Source of the DNA: Viridibacterium curvum
GTDB taxonomy: Bacteria > Pseudomonadota > Gammaproteobacteria > Burkholderiales > Rhodocyclaceae
Direction of reading: 5' to 3'
NCBI RefSeq assembly: GCF_039544165.1
Contig: NZ_BAABLD010000002.1
Span: forward strand, 310,001-374,000
DNA length: 64,000 bases
In this document: positions 15,438 to 24,524 of the stretch, one piece after another
Layout of the letters: every line of letters starts with the position of its first letter
Position numbering within the stretch: position 1 is the stretch's first letter
Position numbers and translations under genes: made by a program
The notes under the pieces: model-generated
Seen by the model: the letters and a program-made list of their open reading frames with translations, nothing else
Databases searched by the model: none
What the model was told of the DNA's origin: nothing

Positions 15438-17501
15438 TCAGATCAGGGGCACGATCAGCAGCGCCACCAGGTTGATGATCTTGATCAGTGGATTCACTGC
15501 AGGGCCTGCCGTGTCCTTGTAGGGGTCACCCACGGTGTCGCCCGTCACCGAGGCCTTGTGGGCGTCGGAGCCCTTGCCGCCGTGCGCGCCTTCCTCGATG
15601 TGCTTCTTGGCGTTGTCCCAGGCGCCGCCGCCGGTTGTCATCGAGATGGCGAGGAACAGCCCCGTGATGATGGTGCCCATCAACACCCCACCGAGGGCTT
15701 GCGGACCCAGCAGCAGACCAACGAGTATCGGCACGAGAATGGGTAGCAGCGACGGGATGATCATTTCCTTGATCGCTGCCAGTGTCAGCATGTCGACCGC
15801 GCGAGAGTAATCCGGCTTGGCTGTGCCGGCCATGATCCCCGGGATCTCCTTGAACTGACGCCGTACCTCGACCACTACGGACGCCGCAGCCCGACCGACC
15901 GCCTCCATCGCGAAGGCGCTGAACAGGTAAGGCACGAGGCCGCCGATGAAGAGGCCGATGATGACGAGGTGGTTCGACAGGTCGAAGGTCATGGCCCCTG
16001 CGCCATGGGCATTCCTGACATCCAGCGCATGGGTGTAGTCGGCAAACAGCACCAGCGCCGCCAACGCTGCGGAGCCGATGGCGTAGCCCTTGGTGACGGC
16101 CTTGGTGGTGTTACCGACGGCATCCAGTGGATCTGTGATGGCGCGTACTTCGGGTGGCAACTCTGCCATCTCGGCGATGCCGCCGGCGTTGTCGGTGATA
16201 GGGCCGTAGGCGTCGAGCGCGACGATGATCCCGGTCATCGACAGCATCGAGGTGGCTGCAATGGCCACACCGTAGAGTCCGCCCAGTTTGAACGCGGCGA
16301 GGATCGCAATGCACACGCCAATCACCGGCCAGGCTGTCGCCTTCATCGACACACCGAGGCCAGCGATGATGTTGGTGGCGTGACCGGTCTGCGAAGCGGC
16401 AGCAACATCCTGCACCGGCTTGTATTCGGTGCTGGTGTAGTACTCGGTAACGAAGACGATGAAGCCTGTCAGCACCAGACCCACTGCCGATGCGGCGAAG
16501 AGGCGCAGCGGCGCCGCGTTCACGATGCCGAGGCTGGCTTTCAGCAGGTCATCCGGCACCATGCTCCAGGTGACCACGGCAAAGCCCAGCAGGGCGACGC
16601 CGCCGGCGAACATCAGCCCTTCGTAAAGGGCTCCCATGATGCGCCGCCCGGGGCGCGACTTGACGATCAGTGCGCCGAGGATGGAGGCGACGATGGCCAC
16701 CGAGCCCAGGGCCAGCGGGTACAGCGCGCCGATCAGCGCCTGGTCGGTGATGAGCAGCGCACCCAGCAGCATGGTGGCGATCAGCGTAACGGCATAGGTC
16801 TCGAACAGGTCGGCAGCCATGCCGGCGCAGTCGCCCACGTTGTCGCCCACGTTGTCGGCGATCACGGCGGGGTTGCGCGGGTCATCTTCCGGTATGCCGG
16901 CTTCGACCTTGCCAACGAGGTCGGCGCCGACGTCGGCGCCCTTGGTGAAGATGCCGCCACCGAGGCGCGCGAAGATCGAAATCAGCGACGCGCCGAAGGC
17001 CAGGCCAACCAAAGGCTTCATGCGGCTGGCGAGCGTTGCGGTATCAGGCGTGGCCTGCATGAGGATCAGGTAGTAGATCGCGACCCCGAACAGCGCGAGA
17101 CCCGCGACCAGCATGCCGGTGACGGCGCCACCGCGAAAGGCCACCGCCAGCGCTTCGGCAAGCCCGGTGCGCGCCGCTTCAGCTGTGCGCACGTTGGCGC
17201 GCACCGAGACATTCATGCCGATGTAGCCGGCTGCGCCGGAGAGAATCGCGCCAAGCAGGAAGCCACCTGCGGTCAGCCAGTCGAGCAAGATGCCGATGGC
17301 GATGAAGAGGATGACACCGACGACCGTGATGCTGGTGTACTGCCGGTTGAGGTAGGCCGCAGCGCCGAGCTGCACGGCCTGGGCAATCTCCTGCATGCGC
17401 GCATTGCCGGCAGGGCGTGAAAGGATCCAGCGTGTGGTGAATACGCCGTAGAGCACGGCGAGCAGGGCACTGCCAAGGGCAAACCACAGGACTTCCGACA
17501 T
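15438..17501 (-). CDS. hppA: Membrane-bound proton-pumping pyrophosphatase, K+-independent type
   Basis: Hydrolyses pyrophosphate and pumps protons across the cytoplasmic membrane. Protein of 687 residues with about 16 hydrophobic segments. The substrate-binding loop is KGADVGADLVGKVE followed by DDPRNPAVIADNVGDNVGDC. The motif GNTTKAVTKGYAIGSAAL carries Lys and Thr at the two positions that distinguish K+-independent pumps (K+-dependent ones have Ala there). The start is the first ATG, 17501 (MSEVLWFALG). It is monocistronic, between the shared terminator and an acetyltransferase gene. Such pumps recycle PPi energy and are common in Rhodocyclales. Confidence 0.97.
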   Translation of the reverse strand: MSEVLWFALGSALLAVLYGVFTTRWILSRPAGNARMQEIAQAVQLGAAAYLNRQYTSITVVGVILFIAIGILLDWLTAGGFLLGAILSGAAGYIGMNVSVRANVRTAEAARTGLAEALAVAFRGGAVTGMLVAGLALFGVAIYYLILMQATPDTATLASRMKPLVGLAFGASLISIFARLGGGIFTKGADVGADLVGKVEAGIPEDDPRNPAVIADNVGDNVGDCAGMAADLFETYAVTLIATMLLGALLITDQALIGALYPLALGSVAIVASILGALIVKSRPGRRIMGALYEGLMFAGGVALLGFAVVTWSMVPDDLLKASLGIVNAAPLRLFAASAVGLVLTGFIVFVTEYYTSTEYKPVQDVAAASQTGHATNIIAGLGVSMKATAWPVIGVCIAILAAFKLGGLYGVAIAATSMLSMTGIIVALDAYGPITDNAGGIAEMAELPPEVRAITDPLDAVGNTTKAVTKGYAIGSAALAALVLFADYTHALDVRNAHGAGAMTFDLSNHLVIIGLFIGGLVPYLFSAFAMEAVGRAAASVVVEVRRQFKEIPGIMAGTAKPDYSRAVDMLTLAAIKEMIIPSLLPILVPILVGLLLGPQALGGVLMGTIITGLFLAISMTTGGGAWDNAKKHIEEGAHGGKGSDAHKASVTGDTVGDPYKDTAGPAVNPLIKIINLVALLIVPLI

Positions 17502-17681
17502 CTCGACTCCTCCACGGTAGCGTTGGCGGAAGGGGTGGGGCGGTACTTTGTGACCTTCCCTCGAATCGCGGGCCCGTCCGCTGCGCCAACGCTACCATCC
17601 GCGCCCGGGGCGCGCCGCTCAGGAGTTTCCCTAGGCGCTCTTGCGCCTTCCTCACGCTGAGGTCGTGTCGCAGTGCCGCAA

Positions 17682-18836
17682 TCAGGGCAGCTGTGGCTGG
17701 CCTTGCGCGTGACGGTAGGCCGTGTGTTCGCCCAGTTCGTCGACGTAGCGCGCCATGCCATCCGCCTCGCGCTGCAGGAAGCGGCCGATCGCGTCGCGGA
17801 AATCGGCATCGGCAATCCAGTGCAGCGAATGCGTGTCGACGGGATCGAGTCCGCGTGCAAGCTTGTGCTCACCCTGTGCGCCGCCCTCAAAGCTATGCAG
17901 ACCCTGCGTAATCGCGTACTCGATGGGGGTGTAGTAGCAGGCCTCGAAGTGCAGACAGGATATGCGCTCCATTGCGCCCCAGTAGCGGCCGTAAAGCACG
18001 TTGGTGTCGCGCAGCAGCAGGCTGCTGGCAACAGGCTGACCGTCGCGCGAAGCGATGATCATTACGCAGCACTCAGGCAGGCTGTCCGCCAGCGCCCTGA
18101 AGAAGGCGCGCGTCAGGTAGGGACGGCCGCCGTGCAGGGCGTAGGTCATCGTGTGGCAGCGGTAGAAGAAGTCCCAGTCCTCGTCGCTGATGTGACGGCC
18201 TTCGCGCGTTGCCATCACGACACCGGCTTCGGTCACCTTGCGGCGTTCCTGACGTATCTTTTTGCGTTTGTCATACGCAAGGCTGGCGAGGAAGTGCTCG
18301 AAATCACCGTAGCCGCGGTTTTGCCAATGGAACTGCACGTTGTGACGGAGCATCAAGCCGGCCGCTCTGGCGGCTTCACGGCTGGCTGCGTCGCAGAACA
18401 GCAGGTGCAGGGAAGAGCGCTCGTCGTCGATCGCCTGGTCCAGCATGGCCGCCAGCAACTGCCGCCGCGCCGTCTCGTCGCGGGCCAGCAAACGGGCGCC
18501 CGGCACTGGCGAGAAGGGGATGGCACACAGCCACTTGGGGTAGTAGGGCAGACCATGCCGTTCATAGGCCTCGGCCCAGGCCCAGTCAAAGACATACTCG
18601 CCCCATGAGTGCGTCTTGAGGTAGGCCGGTGCGGCGGCGATCAGCGTGTCGCCGTCCCACAGGGTGGCATGAGCCGGTGTCCAGCCCGTTTGTGCACCGA
18701 CGCTGCCCGAGGCCTCCAGCGCAGCCAGGAAGGCGTGGCGAACGAAGCACTGGCCGTCGTGCAAGGCGTCCCACTGCATGGGTGGAATCTCGCGGATATG
18801 CGGGACGAGGCGGAAACCGGGTGTAGCGGTGGACAT
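17682..18836 (-). CDS. GNAT-like acyltransferase, DUF482 / peptidogalycan biosynthesis family
   Basis: Protein of 384 residues from ATG 18836 (MSTATPGFRLVPHI). The family (PF04339, FemAB-like GNAT fold) is recognised from FDWAWAEAYERHGLPYYPKWL, from YDKRKKIRQERRKV, and from FEACYYTPIEYAITQGLHSFEGGAQGEHK written here in parts: FEACYYTPIEYA then FEGGAQGEHKLARG. The biochemical function of DUF482 is not established; peptidoglycan-related annotation derives from fold similarity. The frame is open to 18887, but the extra 17 codons lie in the nadE promoter region and look spurious. It is divergent from nadE with 82 bp between starts. Confidence 0.82.
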   Translation of the reverse strand: MSTATPGFRLVPHIREIPPMQWDALHDGQCFVRHAFLAALEASGSVGAQTGWTPAHATLWDGDTLIAAAPAYLKTHSWGEYVFDWAWAEAYERHGLPYYPKWLCAIPFSPVPGARLLARDETARRQLLAAMLDQAIDDERSSLHLLFCDAASREAARAAGLMLRHNVQFHWQNRGYGDFEHFLASLAYDKRKKIRQERRKVTEAGVVMATREGRHISDEDWDFFYRCHTMTYALHGGRPYLTRAFFRALADSLPECCVMIIASRDGQPVASSLLLRDTNVLYGRYWGAMERISCLHFEACYYTPIEYAITQGLHSFEGGAQGEHKLARGLDPVDTHSLHWIADADFRDAIGRFLQREADGMARYVDELGEHTAYRHAQGQPQLP

Positions 18837-18918
18837 CGGTGGGCTGCGGCGTGCGGAACGAAGAACCACGACACGGTATAGTTTCACCCTTGTTCAATGC
18901 AACAGACAGGCTTTTCCC

Positions 18919-20526
18919 ATGCTTCGCATCGCAGTCGCCCAGATCAACAGTGTCGTAGGAGATCTTGCCGGCAATGCGGCCAGACTCAAGGCTGCCGCAC
19001 TGGAAGCGCGTGAGGCCGGGGCCGACATCCTGTTGTCGCCCGAGTTGGGACTCTGCGGCTATCCTCCTGAAGACCTTCTGACGCGACCGGATTTTTACGC
19101 GGACTGCGCTGTCGAGCTGAAGGCTCTGGCTGCTTCAACTGTGGGCATCGACCTGGTCGTGGGCTTCCCCTTGCGCGAAGGCGAGTACTGCTACAACGCC
19201 GCTGCATTGTTGCGTGACGGCCAGATCGCAGAGGTGTATCGCAAGCAGCGTCTGCCCAACTACGAAGTCTTCGACGAAGTCCGTTACTTCGAGCCGGGCG
19301 ACGAGAGCCTGCTGTTCGATTGCAAGGGTGTGCGTGTCGCCGTCAACATCTGTGCGGATGTGTGGGGCAATGGTCCGGCCGAATCAGCAGCGCGTGCGGG
19401 GGCCGAGCTCCTGCTGGTGCTCAATGCGTCGCCTTATCACATGGAAAAGCAGCTCGAGCGCTACGACGTGCTGCGCGAGCGCATGGCGGGCTCCAGCATG
19501 GCGGTGCTCTACTGCAACCTCGTCGGCGGGCAGGACGAGCTGGTGTTCGACGGCGCTTCCTTTGCGCTCGATAGCGGTGGCCAGCTCTCCTATCAGGCTC
19601 CGTCTTTCGAGTCGCGCGTCGACGTCGTGAGTTTCGAGAACGGCCGGTTCCGCAGCAATGTGCAGGTCAAGCCACGCAGCATCGAGGCGGAAGTTTACGA
19701 AGCGCTGAAATTGGGCGTGCGGGACTATGTCGGCAAGAATGGCTTCCCCGGTGCGCTCATCGGCCTTTCTGGCGGCATCGATTCTGCACTGACGCTATGT
19801 GTGGCGGTGGATGCGCTGGGTGCCGACAAGGTGCGCGCCGTGATGATGCCTTCGCCCTACACCGCGCAGATGAGTCTCGACGACTCGCGTGCCATTGTTG
19901 CAGCGCTCGGTGTGCGTTACGACGAGCTTTCCATTGTGCCTGCCATGGAGGTGTTCGGCTCTGCGCTGCAGCCGCTTTTCGAAGGTCGTGCGCCGGACAC
20001 GACCGAAGAGAACATCCAGGCCCGCATCCGTGGCGTGAACCTGATGGCGCTGTCGAACAAGTTCGGCAGCATCGTGCTGACCACGGGCAACAAGAGCGAA
20101 ATGGCTGTCGGCTACGCGACCCTGTATGGCGATATGGCTGGCGGATTCGCAGTCATCAAGGACATCCTCAAGACCTTCGTCTATCGCCTGTCGCGCTATC
20201 GCAACACCCTCTCACCGGTGATTCCCGAGAACATCATCGACCGCCCGCCCTCAGCCGAGTTGCGGCCGGACCAGAAGGACCAGGATTCGCTACCCCCGTA
20301 CGAAGTGCTGGATGCCATCATCGAGGCCTACATGGAGCGCGATGAGAGCCCCCGCGAGATCATCGCGCGCGGTTACAGCGAGCACGATGTGCGGCGCGTC
20401 ATCGGCATGATCCGGCGCAATGAGTACAAACGTCGTCAGGCACCGGTGGGCATTCGCGTGACCCGACGCGGCTTCGGCAAGGACTGGCGCTACCCGATCA
20501 CCAATCGCTATTCGGGCGCTTATTGA
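18919..20526 (+). CDS. nadE: Glutamine-dependent NAD+ synthetase
   Basis: Amidates deamido-NAD+ in the last step of NAD synthesis, using glutamine-derived ammonia. The 535-residue protein has an N-terminal nitrilase-type glutaminase domain, with Glu in LSPELGLCGYPPEDL, Lys in VYRKQRLPNYEVFDE and Cys in NICADVWG. The C-terminal synthetase domain has the PP-loop GLSGGIDSAL near residues 282-291. ATG 18919 is used because the protein then begins MLRIAVAQINSVVGDL as in homologues. The upstream open frame runs into the neighbouring promoter. TATAGT lies about 37 bp upstream. The PII gene follows 52 bp downstream. Confidence 0.96.
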   Translation: MLRIAVAQINSVVGDLAGNAARLKAAALEAREAGADILLSPELGLCGYPPEDLLTRPDFYADCAVELKALAASTVGIDLVVGFPLREGEYCYNAAALLRDGQIAEVYRKQRLPNYEVFDEVRYFEPGDESLLFDCKGVRVAVNICADVWGNGPAESAARAGAELLLVLNASPYHMEKQLERYDVLRERMAGSSMAVLYCNLVGGQDELVFDGASFALDSGGQLSYQAPSFESRVDVVSFENGRFRSNVQVKPRSIEAEVYEALKLGVRDYVGKNGFPGALIGLSGGIDSALTLCVAVDALGADKVRAVMMPSPYTAQMSLDDSRAIVAALGVRYDELSIVPAMEVFGSALQPLFEGRAPDTTEENIQARIRGVNLMALSNKFGSIVLTTGNKSEMAVGYATLYGDMAGGFAVIKDILKTFVYRLSRYRNTLSPVIPENIIDRPPSAELRPDQKDQDSLPPYEVLDAIIEAYMERDESPREIIARGYSEHDVRRVIGMIRRNEYKRRQAPVGIRVTRRGFGKDWRYPITNRYSGAY

Positions 20527-20578
20527 AGTAATATCCCGACGCAACACATCGGGACACGCATTTACCGGAGGCAACACC

Positions 20579-20917
20579 GTGAAGAAGATCGAAGCCGTCA
20601 TCAAGCCGTTCAAACTCGACGAAGTGCGTGAAGCTCTGTCCGAAGTTGGCATCACTGGCCTGACCGTGACGGAAGTGAAAGGTTTTGGCCGCCAGAAGGG
20701 CCACACCGAGCTGTACCGCGGCGCCGAGTACGTTGTCGACTTTCTGCCCAAGATCAAGGTGGAAGTCATCATTCAGGACGGTATCGTCGAACAAGCCATC
20801 GAAGCCATCATCAAATCGGCCCGCACCGGCAAGATCGGCGACGGCAAGATCTTTGTCACCAGCGTCGAGCAGGTGATCCGCATCCGTACCGGTGAGACCG
20901 GCGAAGACGCGATCTGA
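20579..20917 (+). CDS. glnB: Nitrogen regulatory PII protein (GlnB/GlnK family)
   Basis: Signal protein that reports nitrogen and carbon status to glutamine synthetase control and NtrB. The 112-residue protein begins MKKIEAVIKPFKLDEVREAL and has the T-loop uridylylation site Tyr51 in GHTELYRGAEY, the B-loop ARTGKIGDGKIFV and a full C-terminal region. The start codon is GTG (20579), with GGAGG 8 bases before it. Position after nadE is common in betaproteobacteria. GlnB and GlnK cannot be separated from sequence alone; no amtB follows, which favours GlnB. An intrinsic terminator follows. Confidence 0.93.
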   Translation: MKKIEAVIKPFKLDEVREALSEVGITGLTVTEVKGFGRQKGHTELYRGAEYVVDFLPKIKVEVIIQDGIVEQAIEAIIKSARTGKIGDGKIFVTSVEQVIRIRTGETGEDAI

Positions 20918-20954
20918 TTGTTCCGGTCCCTGAATGGGGCCTGTCGCTGAGATG

Positions 20955-20980
20955 AAAAAGCCGCCCTCGGGCGGCTTTTT
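20955..20980. terminator. Terminator after glnB, bidirectional
   Basis: AAAAAGCCGCCC-TC-GGGCGGCTTTTT is a near-perfect stem flanked by an A run and a T run. It serves both glnB (plus) and the convergent cellulase gene (minus). Confidence 0.92.
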
Positions 20981-20997
20981 GTTTTGGCTCGACTGCG

Positions 20998-22335
20998 TCA
21001 GGGCAGATAGGGCGCCAGCCAGCTCATCTGGGGTGCATCGGTGCTGCCGGATGGTTCCAGCGTGAACATGTAGCTGCCCCACCAAGGGCCGGCTGCCCAC
21101 CAGGTCCAGCCGATCCAGACGTCCTTGTTCGATTCCAGGTGCGAGAGCATGTTGCCGATCGCGGCCTGGCATGTGGCGTTGTTGCCGCCTGCGAATTCGC
21201 CAAGGAAGCCCTTGCGGTTGTTGGTCTTGAGCCAGCTGGTGAAGTTGGCAAGACGTTCCGACCCGATGGTAGTGCTGTTGCAGCTGGCCGAAGTGCCGGA
21301 GCTGTCACCGTCGAGGTACTGGTGCACTTCATAGGCGTAGTTGTTGCCGCTGTCGACCACGCCCAGCATCACGCTTGCGTTGGCTGTGCCGTACCAGTTC
21401 TGACTCCAGCTGTGTGCGCCCGTCCAGGCATTGCCCGGCACGAGGATGAGATTGCTCGCACCGGCCGCACGGATCGCGGCAATGGCTGCGTTCGCAGCAC
21501 TCAGCCAGGTTTCGGTACTCATGTCGTGTGGCTCGTTCATGAGCGCGAAGATCACGCGTGGATTGCTCTTGTAGCGCGCGGCGAGACGACTCCAGAAGTC
21601 GGCGAAGGCGCTGTTGGGCAAGCCGCTGCTGCCCACCAGGTTGCCGTACCAGCGCGCGTAGTTGTGCGGGTCGAGCACGACGTTCATGCCCTTGGCGGTG
21701 GCAGCTACCACGAAGGTATCCAGGCGGCCCAGTTCGGTGCTGTCGAATGCCGTGTTGAGGTTGGGCTGCAGTCGTTCCCAGCGGAAGGGCAGGCGAGCGA
21801 CGTTCATCTTCTTGCCAAGGAAGTAGTCGACTTCGCCCTGATTCGGATAAACATAATGCGTGTTGTAGGTGCCGGGCAGCGAGCCTTCGCCGAACTCCGC
21901 ACCAGCCAGGCTGACGCCACGATAAAGCAGGCCGCTGTTCGCGCTGCTGGCCTGACTTGATGACGAGCTGGACGACGACACGGTGCTTGATGCGGAGCTG
22001 GAAGTCTTCGAGGCGCTGGATGAGCTCGATGCGACTGAGGACGACACACTGCTGCTTGAAGAGGCGCTGGAGCTGCTGACGGCGCTGCTGCTGGCCAGTG
22101 ACGAGGCGAGGCTGGACGAAGCAAGGCTGGACGAAGCAAGGCTGGAAGAGGCAAGGCTGGAAGAGCTGGACGACTTCGAGGAGGCGCTGCCCGAAGCTGT
22201 CGAGGTACTGCTGCTTGATGTGCTTGCGCCGGTACCGCCAGTACCACCGCCACCACCGCCCGAGCCTCCGCCGCCGCAGGCGCAAAGACTGACTAGTCCC
22301 GCAATGACGAGCGGGGTCCGCAAGGAAAACTGCAT
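20998..22335 (-). CDS. Lipoprotein glycoside hydrolase family 5 (cellulase-like) with polyserine linker
   Basis: Protein of 445 residues. The signal peptide ends in the lipobox LCAC, giving a lipid-anchored enzyme. Glycine-rich residues follow, then about 100 residues of Ser/Ala linker with SSSLA units, and then a C-terminal GH5 domain of about 310 residues. The acid/base Glu is in ALMNEPHDM and the nucleophile Glu in FLGEFAGG; LYRGVSLAGAEFGEG and LPFRWERLQP are typical of the family. It should hydrolyse beta-1,4-glucan at the cell surface. No carbohydrate-binding module is seen. Polyserine linkers are best known from Cellvibrio and Saccharophagus, so acquisition by transfer is possible. The gene is monocistronic. 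Confidence 0.9.
   Translation of the reverse strand: MQFSLRTPLVIAGLVSLCACGGGGSGGGGGGTGGTGASTSSSSTSTASGSASSKSSSSSSLASSSLASSSLASSSLASSLASSSAVSSSSASSSSSVSSSVASSSSSASKTSSSASSTVSSSSSSSSQASSANSGLLYRGVSLAGAEFGEGSLPGTYNTHYVYPNQGEVDYFLGKKMNVARLPFRWERLQPNLNTAFDSTELGRLDTFVVAATAKGMNVVLDPHNYARWYGNLVGSSGLPNSAFADFWSRLAARYKSNPRVIFALMNEPHDMSTETWLSAANAAIAAIRAAGASNLILVPGNAWTGAHSWSQNWYGTANASVMLGVVDSGNNYAYEVHQYLDGDSSGTSASCNSTTIGSERLANFTSWLKTNNRKGFLGEFAGGNNATCQAAIGNMLSHLESNKDVWIGWTWWAAGPWWGSYMFTLEPSGSTDAPQMSWLAPYLP
22103..22162 (-). repeat. Four 15-bp tandem repeats inside the cellulase linker
   Basis: Four units of the type GAAGCAAGGCTGGAC (plus strand) start at 22103, 22118, 22133 and 22148 and differ at one to four positions. 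On the coding strand each unit encodes one five-residue Ser/Leu/Ala repeat. Because 15 bp is five codons, length changes would stay in frame and alter only linker length. Confidence 0.9.
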
Positions 22336-22437
22336 GGCATCGACCTCAGGGTATTTTTGCTATGGAGGCGATTTTCCGGCGCCTGCGGCGCGTTAAGCGC
22401 TGTGGTACGACGGGCCGCGCCCTGTCGCGACAACCGG

Positions 22438-23265
22438 TCAGCGGCGGCTGGAACGCATCAGCACCAGCAGCGCGCCAGCGCCACCGTCATGCACGCGCGC
22501 CTGGGCATAGGCCAGCACGTCGGCGTAGTTGGTCAGCCAGCCTGCAACGAGCTTCTTGAGGACGGGCTCCTTGCCCGGCGAGCCGAGGCCCTTGCCGTGG
22601 ATGATTCGCACGCAGCGGATATCCTGCTTGCGCCACTGTGCGAAGGCCGCTGCGAGGATGTCGCGTGCCTGATCGCGGTTGGCGCCGTGCAGGTCAAGTT
22701 CGGCTTCCACCACCCAACGGCCGCGCCGCAGGTCACGCAGCATGCTGCGCGGCATGCCTTCCTTGAGGTAATGCAACTCATCGCCGCCTTCCAGCACGAG
22801 GTCGAGCGGCGTTGGCGCGTAGATCGATTCGGCCAGCGCGGCTTGCTCGTCGCGTTCGTGCTGGATGGGGAGCGGGCGCGGTTTGGGCGTTTCCTTGACG
22901 ACGCGATCCGTCTGGATGGGCTTGACGCCCTGCAGTGCGCGCGCAAGTGCCTGATCCTCACTGCTGCCAAGGGGAACGGTCGTGTTGTCGAACCAGGTGT
23001 CGGGCAGGGCCAGCGGGTTGTCCGCACGCGGTGCCTTGGGGGGCTCGGGCGCTTCTTCAGGGATTCGCGGGCGGGGTACGGGCTTGGGCGCCGGACCACG
23101 ACGCAACTCCACGCGGTCGGATCGGGCAATCTCGGTCGTGCCGGCCGTGGCCTGGCGGAACAGGGCTGCGTCGTCGGCAACCGGTGCGGCAACAGGTGCA
23201 GACGGCTGTTTGAGCCGACGTCGGACTTCTGCGAGGGAAGGGAGCTTGTTGCGGGACATTTCCAT
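22438..23265 (-). CDS. Smr domain protein (MutS2 C-terminal-like endonuclease)
   Basis: Protein of 275 residues. The C-terminal Smr domain is clear: VVEAELDLHGANRDQARDIL, then CVRIIHGKGLGSPG and KKLVAGWLTNYADVLAYAQA. Smr proteins nick or bind branched DNA or RNA. The N-terminal 150 residues are charged, proline-rich and apparently disordered. Two starts are possible, ATG 23265 and ATG 23259; GAGGGG precedes both. It lies downstream of trxB on the same strand with 60 bp between. A hairpin (GTTGGCGTC/GACGCCAAC, 23282-23315) lies in that gap but has no T run, so read-through is likely. Confidence 0.88.
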   Translation of the reverse strand: MEMSRNKLPSLAEVRRRLKQPSAPVAAPVADDAALFRQATAGTTEIARSDRVELRRGPAPKPVPRPRIPEEAPEPPKAPRADNPLALPDTWFDNTTVPLGSSEDQALARALQGVKPIQTDRVVKETPKPRPLPIQHERDEQAALAESIYAPTPLDLVLEGGDELHYLKEGMPRSMLRDLRRGRWVVEAELDLHGANRDQARDILAAAFAQWRKQDIRCVRIIHGKGLGSPGKEPVLKKLVAGWLTNYADVLAYAQARVHDGGAGALLVLMRSSRR

Positions 23266-23325
23266 GTGCCCCTCAGGTGGGGTTGGCGTCAGTGGGTCAA
23301 CCGACCGACGCCAACGGTTCCTGAC

Positions 23326-24285
23326 TTACTTCAGGTTGTCGAGATAGCGCTCGGCATCAAGTGCTGCCATGCAGCCCGTACCAGCGCTGGTGACGGCCTG
23401 ACGATAGACGTGGTCTTGCACGTCGCCGGCAGCGAAAACCCCGGGAATGCTGGTCTGCGTTGCGTTGCCATTGCGACCCATCTGGGTGACGAGGTAGCCG
23501 GTTTCGTCCATCTCCAGCTGCCCCTTGAAGATCTCGGTATTCGGCGCGTGGCCGATGGCGATGAACACGCCGTTGAGTGTTACGTCCACCGTCTCACCGG
23601 TCTTCACGCGCTTGATGCGCATGCCAGTCACGCCGCTGTTGTCGCCCAGCACTTCGTCCAGCGTCGAATCGAGTTCGAGCTTGATACGGCCCTCCTTCAC
23701 GCGCTCCATCAGCTTGTCGACCATGATGGCTTCGGCCTTGAACTTGTCGCGACGGTGCACCAGGGTCACCTTGCTGGCGATGTTCGCGAGGTACAGGGCT
23801 TCTTCGACAGCGGTGTTGCCGCCGCCGACCACGGCGACTTCCTGGTTGCGGTAGAAGAAGCCGTCACAGGTCGCACAGGCCGACACACCGCGGCCGGCGA
23901 ACTTCTCTTCCGAGGGCAGGCCGAGGTACTTGGCGGTAGCGCCGGTGGCGATTATCAATGCGTCGCAGGTGTAGGTGCCGCTGTCACCCACGAGTGTGAA
24001 AGGTCGCTCGGTGAGTTTCGTGGTGTGGATGTGGTCGTAGATCAGTTCGGTGTTGAAGCGGGTAGCGTGCTTTTCGAAGCGCGCCATCAGGTCCGGCCCC
24101 TGCACGCCATCGGCATCGGCGGGCCAGTTGTCGACCTCAGTCGTCGTCATGAGCTGACCACCCGGGGCAAGGCCAGTGATGAGGACCGGCTTCAGGTTGG
24201 CACGCGCTGCGTAGACCGCTGCGGAGTAACCGGCGGGCCCGGCGCCGAGGATGATCAGGGAGTGGTGCTGGCTTGCGGTACTCAT
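23326..24285 (-). CDS. trxB: Thioredoxin-disulfide reductase
   Basis: NADPH-dependent flavoenzyme that reduces thioredoxin. The 319-residue protein has the FAD-binding motif ILGAGPAGYSAAVYAARA near the N terminus, the redox pair CATC in SACATCDGFFYRN (about residue 135), the NADPH loop VVGGGNTAVEEALYLA, and the C-terminal FAD motif GVFAAGDVQDHVYRQA. It is full length. It is divergent from a Crp/Fnr regulator, in the place where many gammaproteobacteria have trxB next to lrp and ftsK. Confidence 0.97.
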   Translation of the reverse strand: MSTASQHHSLIILGAGPAGYSAAVYAARANLKPVLITGLAPGGQLMTTTEVDNWPADADGVQGPDLMARFEKHATRFNTELIYDHIHTTKLTERPFTLVGDSGTYTCDALIIATGATAKYLGLPSEEKFAGRGVSACATCDGFFYRNQEVAVVGGGNTAVEEALYLANIASKVTLVHRRDKFKAEAIMVDKLMERVKEGRIKLELDSTLDEVLGDNSGVTGMRIKRVKTGETVDVTLNGVFIAIGHAPNTEIFKGQLEMDETGYLVTQMGRNGNATQTSIPGVFAAGDVQDHVYRQAVTSAGTGCMAALDAERYLDNLK

Positions 24286-24524
24286 GGCGGATTCCTGCAG
24301 GACTTTGGAGTTTGGGGGTGTTTTGTGAATCCGATTATATCTGCCGTCGACTGGTCAACTGGCCATCGTGGCTATAGCGAGAGGTAATCCTGATATCCGG
24401 GGCGCAGGTGGATTCGCCTTGAAAGCTCAAGATCCCTGCGGATGCGACCGTTCATCTATACTGCGGCCAAAGCAGGACGCGGGTTGGCCGAGGTCAAGGA
24501 AGCAGTTCTCAGGAGAATGAAGAA

